A stretch of 64,000 nt of DNA, taken from Rhabdothermincola sediminis. Its GTDB lineage: Bacteria; Actinomycetota; Acidimicrobiia; Acidimicrobiales; Acidimicrobilacustridaceae. Where the stretch lies: the NCBI RefSeq assembly GCF_014805525.1, contig NZ_JACFSZ010000001.1, positions 237,556 to 301,555 of the forward strand, in the 5' to 3' direction. The stretch's first letter is position 1. The number at the start of each line of letters is the position of its first letter. Both the position numbers and the translations under genes were made by a program. This document shows positions 1 to 8,060 of the stretch, piece by piece. The notes beneath the pieces are model-generated. The model was not told the DNA's origin and did no database searches. It worked only from the letters and a program-made list of their open reading frames with translations.

Positions 1-291
1 ATCGTCGGGGTGAACGACTTCGTCGACGGCGACGAGGAGCCCCTCGAGATCCTGCGCATCACCGCCGAGCACGAAGCGGCTCAGGTGCAGCGCCTGCGGG
101 AGGTCAAGCGCCGCCGCGACGCGCTGGCGGTGAGCGCCGCGCTCGGGCAGGTCGAGGCCGTCGCGGCCGACCCCGAAGCCAACCTCATGCCGGCGCTGAT
201 CGACGCGGTGCGGACGTACGCCACGCTGGGCGAGATCATGGACACCCTGGCGAGGGTGTTCGGCCGTCACGTGGAAACCCCCCGCCTCTGA
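1..291 (+). CDS. Methylmalonyl-CoA mutase large subunit, C-terminal end (5' truncated)
   Basis: The open frame runs in from the left edge and ends at TGA, giving 96 residues. The tail fits the end of the catalytic (alpha/large) subunit domain of acyl-CoA mutases: a GVNDF segment, a stretch of the form PLEILRI, and the conserved LMPALIDAVRTYATLGEI block followed by a short VFG tail. The family enzyme isomerises methylmalonyl-CoA and succinyl-CoA using adenosylcobalamin. No B12-binding domain follows the tail, so the cobalamin part is probably a separate polypeptide or this is a MeaA/Icm-type large subunit; the visible part cannot decide. A meaB GTPase gene about 8 kb downstream fits the same pathway. 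Confidence 0.85.
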   Translation: MVGVNDFVDGDEEPLEILRITAEHEAAQVQRLREVKRRRDALAVSAALGQVEAVAADPEANLMPALIDAVRTYATLGEIMDTLARVFGRHVETPRL

Positions 292-599
292 CCCGGTCCA
301 GCCCGCGAGCGGTGGCGCTCGGTCTGATCACCTGTTCGCTCATCGCGAGAACCCCGTCGGGAGGTCGGTGGGGCGCCCAAGGTTTCGACCACCGGGTGCT
401 CACCACGGCGATCCAAAAGAGCTCGACGCACGGTGTCGATGACGCAAACCCCACGTCGAGGAGCGTTCACCGTCGCCTCGTACGGTGCGACGACGAGCGG
501 CTCGGGGCCGCTCGTTCGGGGAAGCGCTGACAGGGAGAGTTGAATCCCGGAAGTGGTGTAGCGGCCGTAGGTCCGCCTGACGCGACGATCACCGCGTCA
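292..599. other. Intergenic stretch without recognisable gene
   Basis: Short frames exist on both strands but none has recognisable motifs, a convincing start signal or a protein-like composition. The stretch leads into the PhoX relic, so it may hold decayed coding sequence that can no longer be read. Confidence 0.4.
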
Positions 600-939
600 G
601 CCTTTGCAGTCGACCCGCGGTCGAACCCGGTCAAGCGCACCTCGCTCGGTCGGATCAAGCATGAGGGGGCGCTTTTCGCCGAGGTGAGGGGGCATGCGGT
701 CATCTACAGCGGTGACGAGGAGACCGGTGAGTACTTCTACAAGTTCGTGAGCCGCCCGGGCCGTGGCGGGACATCGTGAACGTCCAGCACGACTGGTGAG
801 TCGACGACCTTGTGGGGGGAACTCGACGCCCGGGAACCCGCGTGCGGTGTCGAACTGGCCGGACTTCAGCCCCACCGGCCGGCCCCGCTCGGCAACCGTG
901 GTGATCCGCAAGAGCGACGGCGGGGTCATCGGCACCTGA
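600..939 (+). pseudogene. Relic of a PhoX/DUF839 alkaline phosphatase gene
   Basis: Three frames carry successive pieces of one protein family. The first piece reads [20 protein letters not shown] and then [15 protein letters not shown], the signature of the PhoX (DUF839) calcium-dependent phosphatase. It stops at 777-779. A second frame starting at 772 reads DIVNVQHDW then stop, like the VNIQHPG segment near the family C-terminus. A third frame ends at 937-939 with SNWPDFSPTGRPRSATVV and then IRKSDGGVIG, like the family C-terminus. The middle of the protein is missing and the frames do not connect, so the gene is broken by internal deletion and frameshifts. The N-terminal half is also absent. 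Confidence 0.75.
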
Positions 940-1027
940 TCCGTTCTGCATCCTCCGGCGCTCCCGCTCGGGTCCCCCCGGTCGGGCTCCTCTCGGGCTG
1001 CCCCGGTCGTGTGCAAGGCTGTCCGCC

Positions 1028-1843
1028 GTGACCACCAAGTGGTGCCAGAACTGCGGCAGCGAGTACATCGCCTCGGTCGAGCGGTGCCCCGACTGCGATC
1101 TGCCGCTGGTGGCCAAGGATCCCGAAGCCGACGACCCCGAGGTCGCAGGCGACCGCGCCGGCCAAGTGGAGTACGAGCTGCACGAGTGGGCCGTCGAGTC
1201 GCGGGTGATGCTCGAACAGCTCCTCGAGGGCGCCGGCATCCCCCGTGCGTGGGAGGGCACCGATCTGGTCGTGCCGGCGGTGTGCGAGGCGCAGGTGGAC
1301 GAGCTCATCGAGCAGGTGCAGGTCACCACCCTCCCGTCGCTCGACGCGGACGCCCCCAAGGTGGTCTACGACCTCACCGACTGGTCGGAACAAGACGTCA
1401 CCCGTCTGGCCGAAGCACTCGACACGCTGGTGGTGCCCTACGAGTTCGACATCGAAGGGAACCTGGTGGTGCTGGAGGTCGACGAGCAGCGCGTGGAGGA
1501 CCTGCTCGACTCCATCGAGTACCCGGACGCCCTCAAGCCGGACGTCGACGTCGACGACAGCTACGACGGCGTCGACGTGATCGAGCTGCTCGGCGATCTC
1601 TTCGTCGCCACCGACCGCCTCCAGCACCACGCCCGCGACCACGAGGGGGTGCTGGCGTTCGTGAACGCGGCACCGGCGGTGGTCGGCCTCGACGTGCCGT
1701 TCGGCTTCGCACCGGCGGCGTGGAAGGACATCACCGGGCAGGTCGAGCGCCTGCGCGACGGCCTGGAGAGCGACACGATGTCCGATGAGGAGATCGAGCA
1801 GCACGCGGCCGAGCTGCGCGGCGTGCTGCGTAACTACGTGTGA
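1028..1843 (+). CDS. Zinc-ribbon protein with two internal repeats, function unknown
   Basis: 271 residues from GTG. The N-terminus has a CxxC...CxxC zinc ribbon (WCQNCGSEY, then RCPDCDLPL; residues 6-24). Two related acidic segments follow (about residues 45-105 and 110-165). Each begins with a Y-E/D-L-x-x-W motif and ends in an I/L-rich helix, resembling the DUF2007-type domains that often accompany zinc ribbons. The remainder is acidic and helical. There is no signal peptide or membrane segment, so it is probably cytosolic. No function is assigned. A start 19 nt upstream lies in another frame and lacks the ribbon. No Shine-Dalgarno sequence is visible. Confidence 0.75.
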   Translation: MTTKWCQNCGSEYIASVERCPDCDLPLVAKDPEADDPEVAGDRAGQVEYELHEWAVESRVMLEQLLEGAGIPRAWEGTDLVVPAVCEAQVDELIEQVQVTTLPSLDADAPKVVYDLTDWSEQDVTRLAEALDTLVVPYEFDIEGNLVVLEVDEQRVEDLLDSIEYPDALKPDVDVDDSYDGVDVIELLGDLFVATDRLQHHARDHEGVLAFVNAAPAVVGLDVPFGFAPAAWKDITGQVERLRDGLESDTMSDEEIEQHAAELRGVLRNYV

Positions 1844-1888
1844 CGCCTGCCGGTGGGTAGGCGGGGCTCGTGGCCGGCCGCGGGCCGT

Positions 1889-1894
1889 TAGCGT
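1889..1894 (+). promoter_or_regulatory. Leaderless-type -10 hexamer (TAGCGT)
   Basis: TAGCGT lies 6 nt before the GTG of the J-domain protein gene, with no Shine-Dalgarno between. This spacing would place the first transcribed base at or next to the start codon. Confidence 0.55.
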
Positions 1895-1900
1895 GGAACC

Positions 1901-2689
1901 GTGGGCGTGCTGGCCGAGCTGGAGCTGTTCCACTCGCGACCCATCGCGCCCACCCGACGGGTGGCGCTCGGCCACCGGAACCTGCCGGTCGAGCCACCGC
2001 CGGGCTTCGGTGGGGTGCTGCTCGGCGGCGTGGTCGCGGCCCACATCGCCCAGCTCGACCCGGACCTGCACCCGGACCTGCTGCGGCTCACCATCCAGCT
2101 CGAGGAGGGCCGCCGGATCCCCCAGCCCCGCCTGCGGTACCGCCTCCAGACCGATCGGGTGGGGTTGAGCCGCACCCGGTTCCGGCTCGTCGGCCACGGG
2201 GACGACTGGGTCTTCGACTTCGAGCAGGGCTGCACGGCCGCCCAAGCGGTGCTGGGCGCGGTCTACGCGGCCGGCGCCATCCCGCCGCCGGTGCGCCACG
2301 TGGTGATGGCCACCTTGCGGCGAGGCATGCGCTGGGCCGGCCCGCTCGGTGCGGAGCTCATCGCTCACCTCGCCGGCTACGGCGCCGCGCACCCCGTCGC
2401 CGCGTTCGGTGACCCCGTGGCCTGGGCGCTCGGGGTGCTGGGCTTCGAACCGGTCCACCGCAACGGTGAAGCCGCTGCGGCCGGGGGCCGGAACGGCGCA
2501 AGGGGGGCAGCGAGCACGAACGGCGCGAGCAGTACGAGCGCGATCGTGGTTCCGCCCCGGGTGGAGATCCAGCGCCGCTTCCGTGACCGGCTCCGGCAGG
2601 TGCACCCCGACCACGGGGGCGAGACCGCCGAGGCGGCCCGGCGCATCGCCGAGCTGGCCGAAGCCCGACGCATCCTGATCGGCCGATGA
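1901..2689 (+). CDS. Protein with C-terminal J-domain (DnaJ-like)
   Basis: 262 residues from GTG. The first ~180 residues are unrecognised, soluble-looking and Arg/Gly/Pro-rich. A low-complexity Ala/Gly/Asn/Ser linker (about 188-215) separates them from a C-terminal helix pair, RFRDRLRQVHPDHGGET, then an Ala/Glu-rich helix. The HPD tripeptide with its flanking basic and acidic helices is the hallmark of J-domains, which stimulate Hsp70 (DnaK) ATPase. In classical DnaJ the J-domain is N-terminal; here it is the last part of the protein, as in several actinobacterial J proteins with unknown clients. The stop overlaps the next start (ATGA), suggesting translational coupling. Confidence 0.75.
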   Translation: MGVLAELELFHSRPIAPTRRVALGHRNLPVEPPPGFGGVLLGGVVAAHIAQLDPDLHPDLLRLTIQLEEGRRIPQPRLRYRLQTDRVGLSRTRFRLVGHGDDWVFDFEQGCTAAQAVLGAVYAAGAIPPPVRHVVMATLRRGMRWAGPLGAELIAHLAGYGAAHPVAAFGDPVAWALGVLGFEPVHRNGEAAAAGGRNGARGAASTNGASSTSAIVVPPRVEIQRRFRDRLRQVHPDHGGETAEAARRIAELAEARRILIGR

Positions 2690-3264
2690 GCCCACGGCCT
2701 CGCAGCAGCGCCCCCGGGGCGCTGCTGCTCACCCCGGGAGCGGGCGCGGATCGCGACCACCACACACTCGTCGCGGTCGCCGACGCAGTCGCGCCCCTGC
2801 CGGTCGCCCGCATCGACTTCCCCTACCGCCGGGAGGGCCGGCGAGCGCCGGACCGGGCACCGAAGGCCATCGCCTGCATCCGCGAGGAAGCCGCCGCGCT
2901 GGTGAGCGAGGCCGGCATCGCACCCGACCGGCTCGTGCTGGGGGGTCGCTCGTACGGGGGTCGCATGTGCTCGCTGGCCGTGGCCGAAGGGCTCCCCGCA
3001 GCCGGTCTGGTGTTGCTCAGCTACCCGCTGCACCCGCCGGGCAAGCCCGATCAGCTCCGCACCGAGCACTTCGGGTCGCTGGAGCTGCCCTGCCTGTTCG
3101 TGAGCGGCGACCGCGACCCGTTCGGCTCGCCGGAGGAGTTCGCCGACGCCATCGCCGAGATCCCTGGCCCGGTCACCCAGGTCTGGGTCAGCGGCGGCCA
3201 CGATCCCCGCAAACAGGACGAGGCCATCGCGGATGCCGTCCGCACCTGGCTGGCGTCGCTCTAG
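2686..3264 (+). CDS. Alpha/beta-hydrolase, KANL3/Tex30-like family
   Basis: 192 residues. The fold signature is short-dienelactone-hydrolase-like: an N-terminal LLLTPGAGADRDHH loop, the nucleophile elbow GRSYGG (about residues 87-92), the acid-bearing strand LFVSGDRDPFG, and a late histidine in SGGHDPR. These supply a plausible Ser-Asp-His triad. The family (COG3571 type) is soluble; its substrates are mostly unknown. The start overlaps the stop of the J-domain gene, so the two are probably co-expressed. The 3' end overlaps the convergent lipoprotein gene by 4 nt. Confidence 0.8.
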   Translation: MSPRPRSSAPGALLLTPGAGADRDHHTLVAVADAVAPLPVARIDFPYRREGRRAPDRAPKAIACIREEAAALVSEAGIAPDRLVLGGRSYGGRMCSLAVAEGLPAAGLVLLSYPLHPPGKPDQLRTEHFGSLELPCLFVSGDRDPFGSPEEFADAIAEIPGPVTQVWVSGGHDPRKQDEAIADAVRTWLASL

Positions 3265-3941
3265 CGCGTCGACCAGGTGGTGACGCTGGTGGTGCCGCCG
3301 GTCGCCTCCAGCGCGGCCTGGTACACGGGGCTCTGGCGTATGGCTCGGGACACGACGAGCTTCACGTCCGGGTCAGTGCGCGCCGCCCTCACCAGGTCGG
3401 TGAGCGAGCCGTGCTGCCAGTCGATGGCGGCTGCGGCTTCACGGGTGATGTTGACCTGCGTGACCGGGAACGGCTCGGGATCGTCGTTGACCGAGGGCAT
3501 CGGCTCCTGGCAGATGTCGTAGGACTGCAGCTCGCTCCAGCGGGCGAACACGTCCGGGGTGATCAGCGCCGCCAGGTCCCAGAACCCCTGCACGTACTGC
3601 TCGTCGGTGTACTCGCCCACCGGCTCCACGTACATGGCCAGGTGGGTGCCCGTGGGCGACGGGGTGTAGCTGCCCTTCGAGAGGTCGATGAGCTGCCCCC
3701 GGGTGAGGCGCAGCCCCATAGTGGCCAGCGCCGGGTCGTAGAGGCGGCGCAGGGCGGCCACGTCGTCGGGAGGGAGCGGTTGGCTGCCGTCGATGGGAGG
3801 TAGCAGGGCGGCGGCACCCGCGGGGATGGTCGTCGAGGCGGTGCTGGCGGAGTCGCCGTCGCCTCCGCATCCGCCGGCGAGCGCCGCGAGGCCGGCCGCG
3901 GCCGCCATGGCAATCGCCCGGAGCGGGAGGCGGGCCGTCAC
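3261..3941 (-). CDS. Putative lipoprotein, function unknown
   Basis: 226 residues from GTG. The N-terminus is a signal peptide (RLPLRAIAM, then an Ala/Leu core) ending in LAGGCGGDGDS, a weak lipobox, so export with lipid attachment to the membrane is likely. The mature part begins with a Ser/Thr-rich linker, then an alpha/beta region with LRRLYDPALATMGL, a LSKGSYTPSP turn, and a C-terminal helix. No catalytic motif was recognised. The GTG overlaps the stop of the L,D-transpeptidase gene (GTGA), so the two envelope genes form one transcription unit and this protein may act in cell-wall metabolism; that is inference. Confidence 0.7.
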   Translation of the reverse strand: MTARLPLRAIAMAAAAGLAALAGGCGGDGDSASTASTTIPAGAAALLPPIDGSQPLPPDDVAALRRLYDPALATMGLRLTRGQLIDLSKGSYTPSPTGTHLAMYVEPVGEYTDEQYVQGFWDLAALITPDVFARWSELQSYDICQEPMPSVNDDPEPFPVTQVNITREAAAAIDWQHGSLTDLVRAARTDPDVKLVVSRAIRQSPVYQAALEATGGTTSVTTWSTR

Positions 3942-4771
3942 GCCAGGATCTCGACCCGGATGCCGTAGGGATCCTGGATCGAGGCCACCAGCTTGTCGAT
4001 GTCCTCGTTGCGGAGGCGGATGCAGCCGTTGCTGACCCGCTGGCCGATCTTGTCGGGCTCGTTGGTCCCGTGGATGCCGAGCTGGCCCTGGCCGCCGTTG
4101 AAGCTGGTGAGCACCTCCGAGAAGCCCGAGAGGCCGAACGCGTAGGTGCCGTACACCCCGTTCGGGTTCGGTGGCTTGAGCAGCTCGGTCGTGTAGTAGA
4201 CGCCACCGGGCGTGGGCCGGTTCTCGCGGGCCACGCCGATCTCGGTGTCGAGCAGCACCTGATCGCCCGCGTACGCCTTGAGGTTGAAGCCGTTGAGATC
4301 GACCACGATCCGGTAGTTGTTGCCCTCGAGGCGGACGTCGGAGCGCTTCACCCACCCCTTCGAGCCGTTGGGTCGGATGGGCAGCAACACCTCCATCCAG
4401 TCGCAGTTGTCGGTCGGCTCGTTCGTCACCAGGAACACCATCGGGACCTCGATGGGCGGGTCGGTGTCGGTCTTGCGGGGCACCTCGAAGGTCTGCGACG
4501 GCGTGGTCGCGCCCGGTGCGGGGTAGACGTTGATGGACCCGGTGGTGTTCGCGTAGGCGACGTGGTTCGCGTACCCGTCGAGGCGTGGATCGCAGCTGGC
4601 GCTGGTCGCCGTCGTGGTGGTGGTGGTGGTCGGCTCGGCTTCCTCGACGGTGGTGGTCGAGCCCTTGCTGCACGCGGCCAGGAGCACGACCAGTGTGAGC
4701 AGGAGCGCGCCGAACCGGGCGGGGGAGGTGCGAGCCGGTGATCGCGACGGTCGGAGGGCGGGTGGGTGCAC
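3938..4771 (-). CDS. L,D-transpeptidase (YkuD domain) lipoprotein
   Basis: 277 residues from GTG. A signal peptide ends in a good lipobox (VVLLAAC, about residue 34), followed by a Thr-rich linker. A middle domain (about 60-155) looks SH3-like. The C-terminal YkuD domain carries the catalytic motif HGTN...(20)...SNGCIRL, with His and the nucleophilic Cys in place. Family enzymes form 3-3 cross-links in peptidoglycan or attach proteins to it, acting outside the membrane. The gene is followed by an overlapping lipoprotein gene. Length and motif are typical, with no sign of damage. Confidence 0.9.
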   Translation of the reverse strand: MHPPALRPSRSPARTSPARFGALLLTLVVLLAACSKGSTTTVEEAEPTTTTTTTATSASCDPRLDGYANHVAYANTTGSINVYPAPGATTPSQTFEVPRKTDTDPPIEVPMVFLVTNEPTDNCDWMEVLLPIRPNGSKGWVKRSDVRLEGNNYRIVVDLNGFNLKAYAGDQVLLDTEIGVARENRPTPGGVYYTTELLKPPNPNGVYGTYAFGLSGFSEVLTSFNGGQGQLGIHGTNEPDKIGQRVSNGCIRLRNEDIDKLVASIQDPYGIRVEILA

Positions 4772-4782
4772 GAGGGATGATC

Positions 4783-6411
4783 CTACCGGCCCGGGCCGGG
4801 CTCACCGGGTCGCGGAGGGTAGCGCTCGGCGACGCTGTCCACGTCGAGCCCCTCGAGCGCCAGCAGATCCCGAGAGAGCGGCGCATCCTCGGGGTTGAGC
4901 TCCTCGAGCTCCATCGACGCCGTCTCGGGATAGAGGAACAGCACGAGGGCGACCACCACCACGGGGGCGATCGCCAGGACCAGCATGGCGTCCGACAGCG
5001 TGCCCAGCCGGTCCGAGAGCACCCCCGCCAGGTACAGGCCCGCAGCGCTACCGATCACGGAGAACAGGTTGATGATCCCGTTCGCCCGACCGCGGGCGTT
5101 GGTCGCGAACAGCTCCGGCCCGTACACCGCCAGCGCCGGGATGGCCATGGCCCCGAGCACCGCCGCGAGCACCGACCACAGCCAGATCGTCCAGCCCCGG
5201 TCGAGGTACATGAGCACGGTGAAGCCGACCCCCGCCGCCAGCCCGAACGCCCCGATCAGCCGCCGACCGCGGGCGTCGGCCAGGCGGCCTCCGGCGACGA
5301 TGCCCAACCCGCCGGGGGTGTTGGTGAGGATGTTGAACGCGATCAGCCCCACGGCGCTGAATCCCCGGTCGGTGCGCAGGTACTCGTTCTGGAACCCGGA
5401 GGCGGGGGCCACGAACACCGCGAGGAACAGGCCGGACGCGGCCAGCAGGGCCAGCCGCCCGCGCGGCAGCCGCGGGCGGCGGTCTGCCGGGAGGCGATCC
5501 GGACGCTGCTCGCGCAGGGTGAACCGGCGGGTCTCGGGGAGGTGGCGGGCAACCCAGCGCAGGGGCAGCAGCGCCGCCAGCGGCACGACGTACAGGGCGC
5601 GCCAGGCTGCCTCGCTGAGATCGGCCACCCACAGCAGCGCCACTGCGGCGCCCGCGCCTAGTGCGCCAGCCATGGTCAACACCGACACTGCGTACGCGCG
5701 GGAGCCCGCCGGGGTCTCCTCCACCGCGATGATGCTGAACACCAGGGCCATGGCGGTGGAGAAGGCCCGGGCGACGGTCTGGCTGGCGCCGAGCCAGATC
5801 AGTCCGGGGGCGAGGGCGCCGGTGGCGGTGGCGATGCAACCGGCGACCGACGCGGCCAGCAGCACCCGGCGCCGCCCCCGGCGGTCCGCGATCGCGGCCA
5901 CCACCAGCGCGCCCAGCGCGCCGATCCGCACCACCGACAAAGTGGCGCCGATGGCCGCGTCGGAGGCGCCGAAGTCCTGCTTGAAGAAGGTGTTGGTCTG
6001 GCTGAGCAGCGTGCCCAGGTAGCCGGCGACGAGCGCGACGACGCTCAGCAGGCCGAGTACCCTCGCCGCCCGCCGGTCGAGGCGCTGGGGCGGCGCCCAC
6101 CACGGCGCCCTCTCACCACCCGGGTCGGTGCCCCGCCGCAGATGGCGGCGCAGCAGGCCGTGGAACAGGAAGGACCACACCGGGATCGCCAGCCGGAACT
6201 CGAACCGCTCGGTGACCGTGATCGGGCTGGCCGGGGCTGCGCCCACCCCGCGCTCGATCTCCACGGTGCGGCGCCACACGCTGAAGGGCCCGTCGTCGAG
6301 CTCGAACGCCCGGTCGGCGATGCGGCGCTCCCGCACGAGGTCATCGCGGGGCTCGAGGATCTTGTGGAGTTGGCGCTCGGTGACCGCGCGCTTCGCTACG
6401 ACCTGGTGCAC
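4783..6411 (-). CDS. MFS permease (sugar-porter-like) with N-terminal cytoplasmic extension
   Basis: 542 residues from the GTG chosen here. About 12 hydrophobic segments follow a ~105-residue charged N-terminus. MFS signatures are clear: DRRGRRRVLL after the second helix (motif A), a PETRRF segment before the central loop, a second motif A-like ADARGRRLIG, and PETASMELEELNPED at the C-terminus. The start is supported by TATGCT on the minus strand 9 nt upstream and by coding-like codon composition back to that GTG; a later GTG (6336) would drop 25 residues. The same frame stays open through murA, but that part is an antisense shadow. The substrate is unknown. It is divergent from murA. Confidence 0.8.
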   Translation of the reverse strand: MHQVVAKRAVTERQLHKILEPRDDLVRERRIADRAFELDDGPFSVWRRTVEIERGVGAAPASPITVTERFEFRLAIPVWSFLFHGLLRRHLRRGTDPGGERAPWWAPPQRLDRRAARVLGLLSVVALVAGYLGTLLSQTNTFFKQDFGASDAAIGATLSVVRIGALGALVVAAIADRRGRRRVLLAASVAGCIATATGALAPGLIWLGASQTVARAFSTAMALVFSIIAVEETPAGSRAYAVSVLTMAGALGAGAAVALLWVADLSEAAWRALYVVPLAALLPLRWVARHLPETRRFTLREQRPDRLPADRRPRLPRGRLALLAASGLFLAVFVAPASGFQNEYLRTDRGFSAVGLIAFNILTNTPGGLGIVAGGRLADARGRRLIGAFGLAAGVGFTVLMYLDRGWTIWLWSVLAAVLGAMAIPALAVYGPELFATNARGRANGIINLFSVIGSAAGLYLAGVLSDRLGTLSDAMLVLAIAPVVVVALVLFLYPETASMELEELNPEDAPLSRDLLALEGLDVDSVAERYPPRPGEPGPGR

Positions 6412-6420
6412 GCCGCCGCG

Positions 6421-6428
6421 AGCATACT
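6421..6428. promoter_or_regulatory. Overlapping divergent -10 elements for murA and the MFS gene
   Basis: The eight bases AGCATACT contain CATACT on the plus strand, 7 nt before the murA GTG, and TATGCT on the minus strand, 9 nt before the MFS GTG. The two genes are only 24 nt apart, so both transcripts would be leaderless and RNA polymerase could serve only one direction at a time. Confidence 0.5.
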
Positions 6429-6435
6429 GACCACC

Positions 6436-7686
6436 GTGGACCGCATCGCCGTACGCCAGTCGGGCCCCTTGGAGGGCACGGTCCCCATCAGCGGCGCCAA
6501 GAACTCGGTGCTCAAGTTGATGGCCGCGACCGCGCTGGCCCCGGGCGAGTTCCTCCTCCACAACGTGCCCGACATCGCGGACGTGACGTGGATGGGGGAG
6601 CTGCTCACCACCATGGGCATGACCGTCGAGCGCCCGGCCCCCGGCGACCTGCGGATCATCCACGACGGCACCCTGGTGCCGGAGGCCCCCTACGAGCTGG
6701 TCGAGCGCATGCGGGCCTCGATCGTGGTGCTCGGGCCGCTGCTCGCTCGCTACGGGCGGGCCCGGGTGGCCCTGCCCGGTGGCGACGACTTCGGCCCCCG
6801 ACCCATCGACATGCACCTGCGGGGCCTGGAGGAGCTCGGCGCCAGCTTCGAGTTCGCCCACGGCTACATCGAGGCTCGGGCCGACCAGCTCATCGGCGCG
6901 AGGGTGCTGCTCGAGTTCCCGAGCGTGGGTGCCACCGAGAACGTGCTCCTGGCCGCGGTGCTGGCGAAGGGTACGACCGTCATCGACAACGCGGCCCGCG
7001 AGCCGGAGATCGCGGACCTCGCCAGCTTCCTCAACCGCATGGGCGCCCGGGTGCTGGGTGCCGGGAGCTCGACCATCCAGGTCGACGGCGTCGAGCAGCT
7101 CGCTCCCGTGGAGCACACCGTCATCCCGGACCGGGTCGAAGCGGCGACCTTCCTGGCCGCGCTCGGCGTGGCCGGCGGGGAGCTCCTCCTGGCCGGTGCC
7201 CGGCACGACCATATGGACATGTACGTCGCCAAGCTGGGTGAGATGGGCATGCGCATCTCTCCCGATAGCGAGGGGATCTGGGCGATGTCGGCGCGCCGGC
7301 TGCGTGCCGTCGACGTCTCGACCTTGCCGTACCCGGGTCTGGCCACGGACTACAAGCCGCTGTTCGTGGCCATGCTCGCCACGGCCGACGGGGTGGGCAT
7401 CGTGACCGAGAACCTGTTCGCTGGTCGGTTCCGTTACGTCGACGAGCTGGTCCGGATGGGCGCCGACATCCGCACCGAGGGCCACCACGCGGTGGTGCGG
7501 GGTCGGCCGTTGCTGTCGGGCGCTCCGGTGCGGGCCCCGGACATCCGGGCCGGCGCAGCCCTGGTGGTCGCGGCGCTCAAGGCCGAAGGGGAGACCATCG
7601 TGGGTGACGCCCATCACATCGGTCGGGGCTACGAGCGTTTCGTGGAGAAGCTCCGGGCCGTCGGCGCCGACGTCCGGGCGTGCTGA
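6436..7686 (+). CDS. murA: UDP-N-acetylglucosamine 1-carboxyvinyltransferase, Cys-to-Asp type
   Basis: 416 residues, the usual MurA length. It transfers enolpyruvate from PEP to UDP-GlcNAc, the first committed step of peptidoglycan synthesis in the cytosol. Family motifs include SGAKNSVLKLMAA near the N-terminus (catalytic Lys), the loop PGGDDFGPRPIDMHL, and the C-terminal ENLFAGRFRYVDELVRMGA and GRGYERFVEKL blocks. In the mobile loop the usual catalytic Cys (Cys115 in E. coli) is Asp117, as in mycobacterial MurA. Such enzymes are known to be insensitive to fosfomycin. The GTG start follows CATACT by 7 nt with no Shine-Dalgarno. Confidence 0.95.
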   Translation: MDRIAVRQSGPLEGTVPISGAKNSVLKLMAATALAPGEFLLHNVPDIADVTWMGELLTTMGMTVERPAPGDLRIIHDGTLVPEAPYELVERMRASIVVLGPLLARYGRARVALPGGDDFGPRPIDMHLRGLEELGASFEFAHGYIEARADQLIGARVLLEFPSVGATENVLLAAVLAKGTTVIDNAAREPEIADLASFLNRMGARVLGAGSSTIQVDGVEQLAPVEHTVIPDRVEAATFLAALGVAGGELLLAGARHDHMDMYVAKLGEMGMRISPDSEGIWAMSARRLRAVDVSTLPYPGLATDYKPLFVAMLATADGVGIVTENLFAGRFRYVDELVRMGADIRTEGHHAVVRGRPLLSGAPVRAPDIRAGAALVVAALKAEGETIVGDAHHIGRGYERFVEKLRAVGADVRAC

Positions 7687-7761
7687 TCGGGGCCGGCGGA
7701 ACACACCCGGCGGTGGCGGTGTTGGCAGAGATGGTCCCCCGCGAGGCAGCCTGAAGGAGCC

Positions 7762-8028
7762 ATGCGCGCCCAGATCGAGCAGGTCATCGAAGCCATCCGC
7801 CCGGCCATCCAGGCCGACAACGGCGACATCTTCCTGCGCGACGTCGACGAGGAGACCGGTGTGGTGTCGGTCGAGCTGGTCGGCGCCTGCGTCTCGTGCC
7901 CCGCGTCGACGGTCACGCTCAAAGCGGGCATCGAGCGCATCCTGAAGGACCGGGTTCCCGGGGTCACCGAGGTGATCGACGTGGGCCAGGCGGCCACTGA
8001 GCTCGGCGAGCGACCGGTCAGCCTCTGA
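7762..8028 (+). CDS. NifU-like Fe-S scaffold protein (C-terminal NifU domain)
   Basis: 88 residues, ATG preceded by GAAGGAG. This is a stand-alone NifU C-terminal domain: a helix-strand start (VIEAIRPAIQADNGDIFLRDV) and the conserved CVSCP motif (CxxC, about residues 45-48) that holds a transient Fe-S cluster, then a helix ending in VIDV. Such proteins carry clusters to apoproteins in the cytosol. The cysteine desulfurase gene near 21.3 kb could supply sulfur. The sequence is full length for a single-domain member. Confidence 0.88.
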   Translation: MRAQIEQVIEAIRPAIQADNGDIFLRDVDEETGVVSVELVGACVSCPASTVTLKAGIERILKDRVPGVTEVIDVGQAATELGERPVSL

Positions 8029-8046
8029 CCCCGGTCGCGGCGTCAC

Positions 8047-8052
8047 TACGCT
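8047..8052 (+). promoter_or_regulatory. Leaderless-type -10 hexamer (TACGCT)
   Basis: TACGCT lies 8 nt before the meaB GTG with no Shine-Dalgarno between; this supports the chosen start. Confidence 0.5.
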
Positions 8053-8060
8053 TCGCCTCC

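Noticed and set aside
926..2695. 589-codon minus-strand frame opposite the zinc-ribbon and J-domain genes
   Set aside because: The translation is His/Val/Asp/Gln-rich without motifs, typical of an antisense frame of a GC-rich gene.
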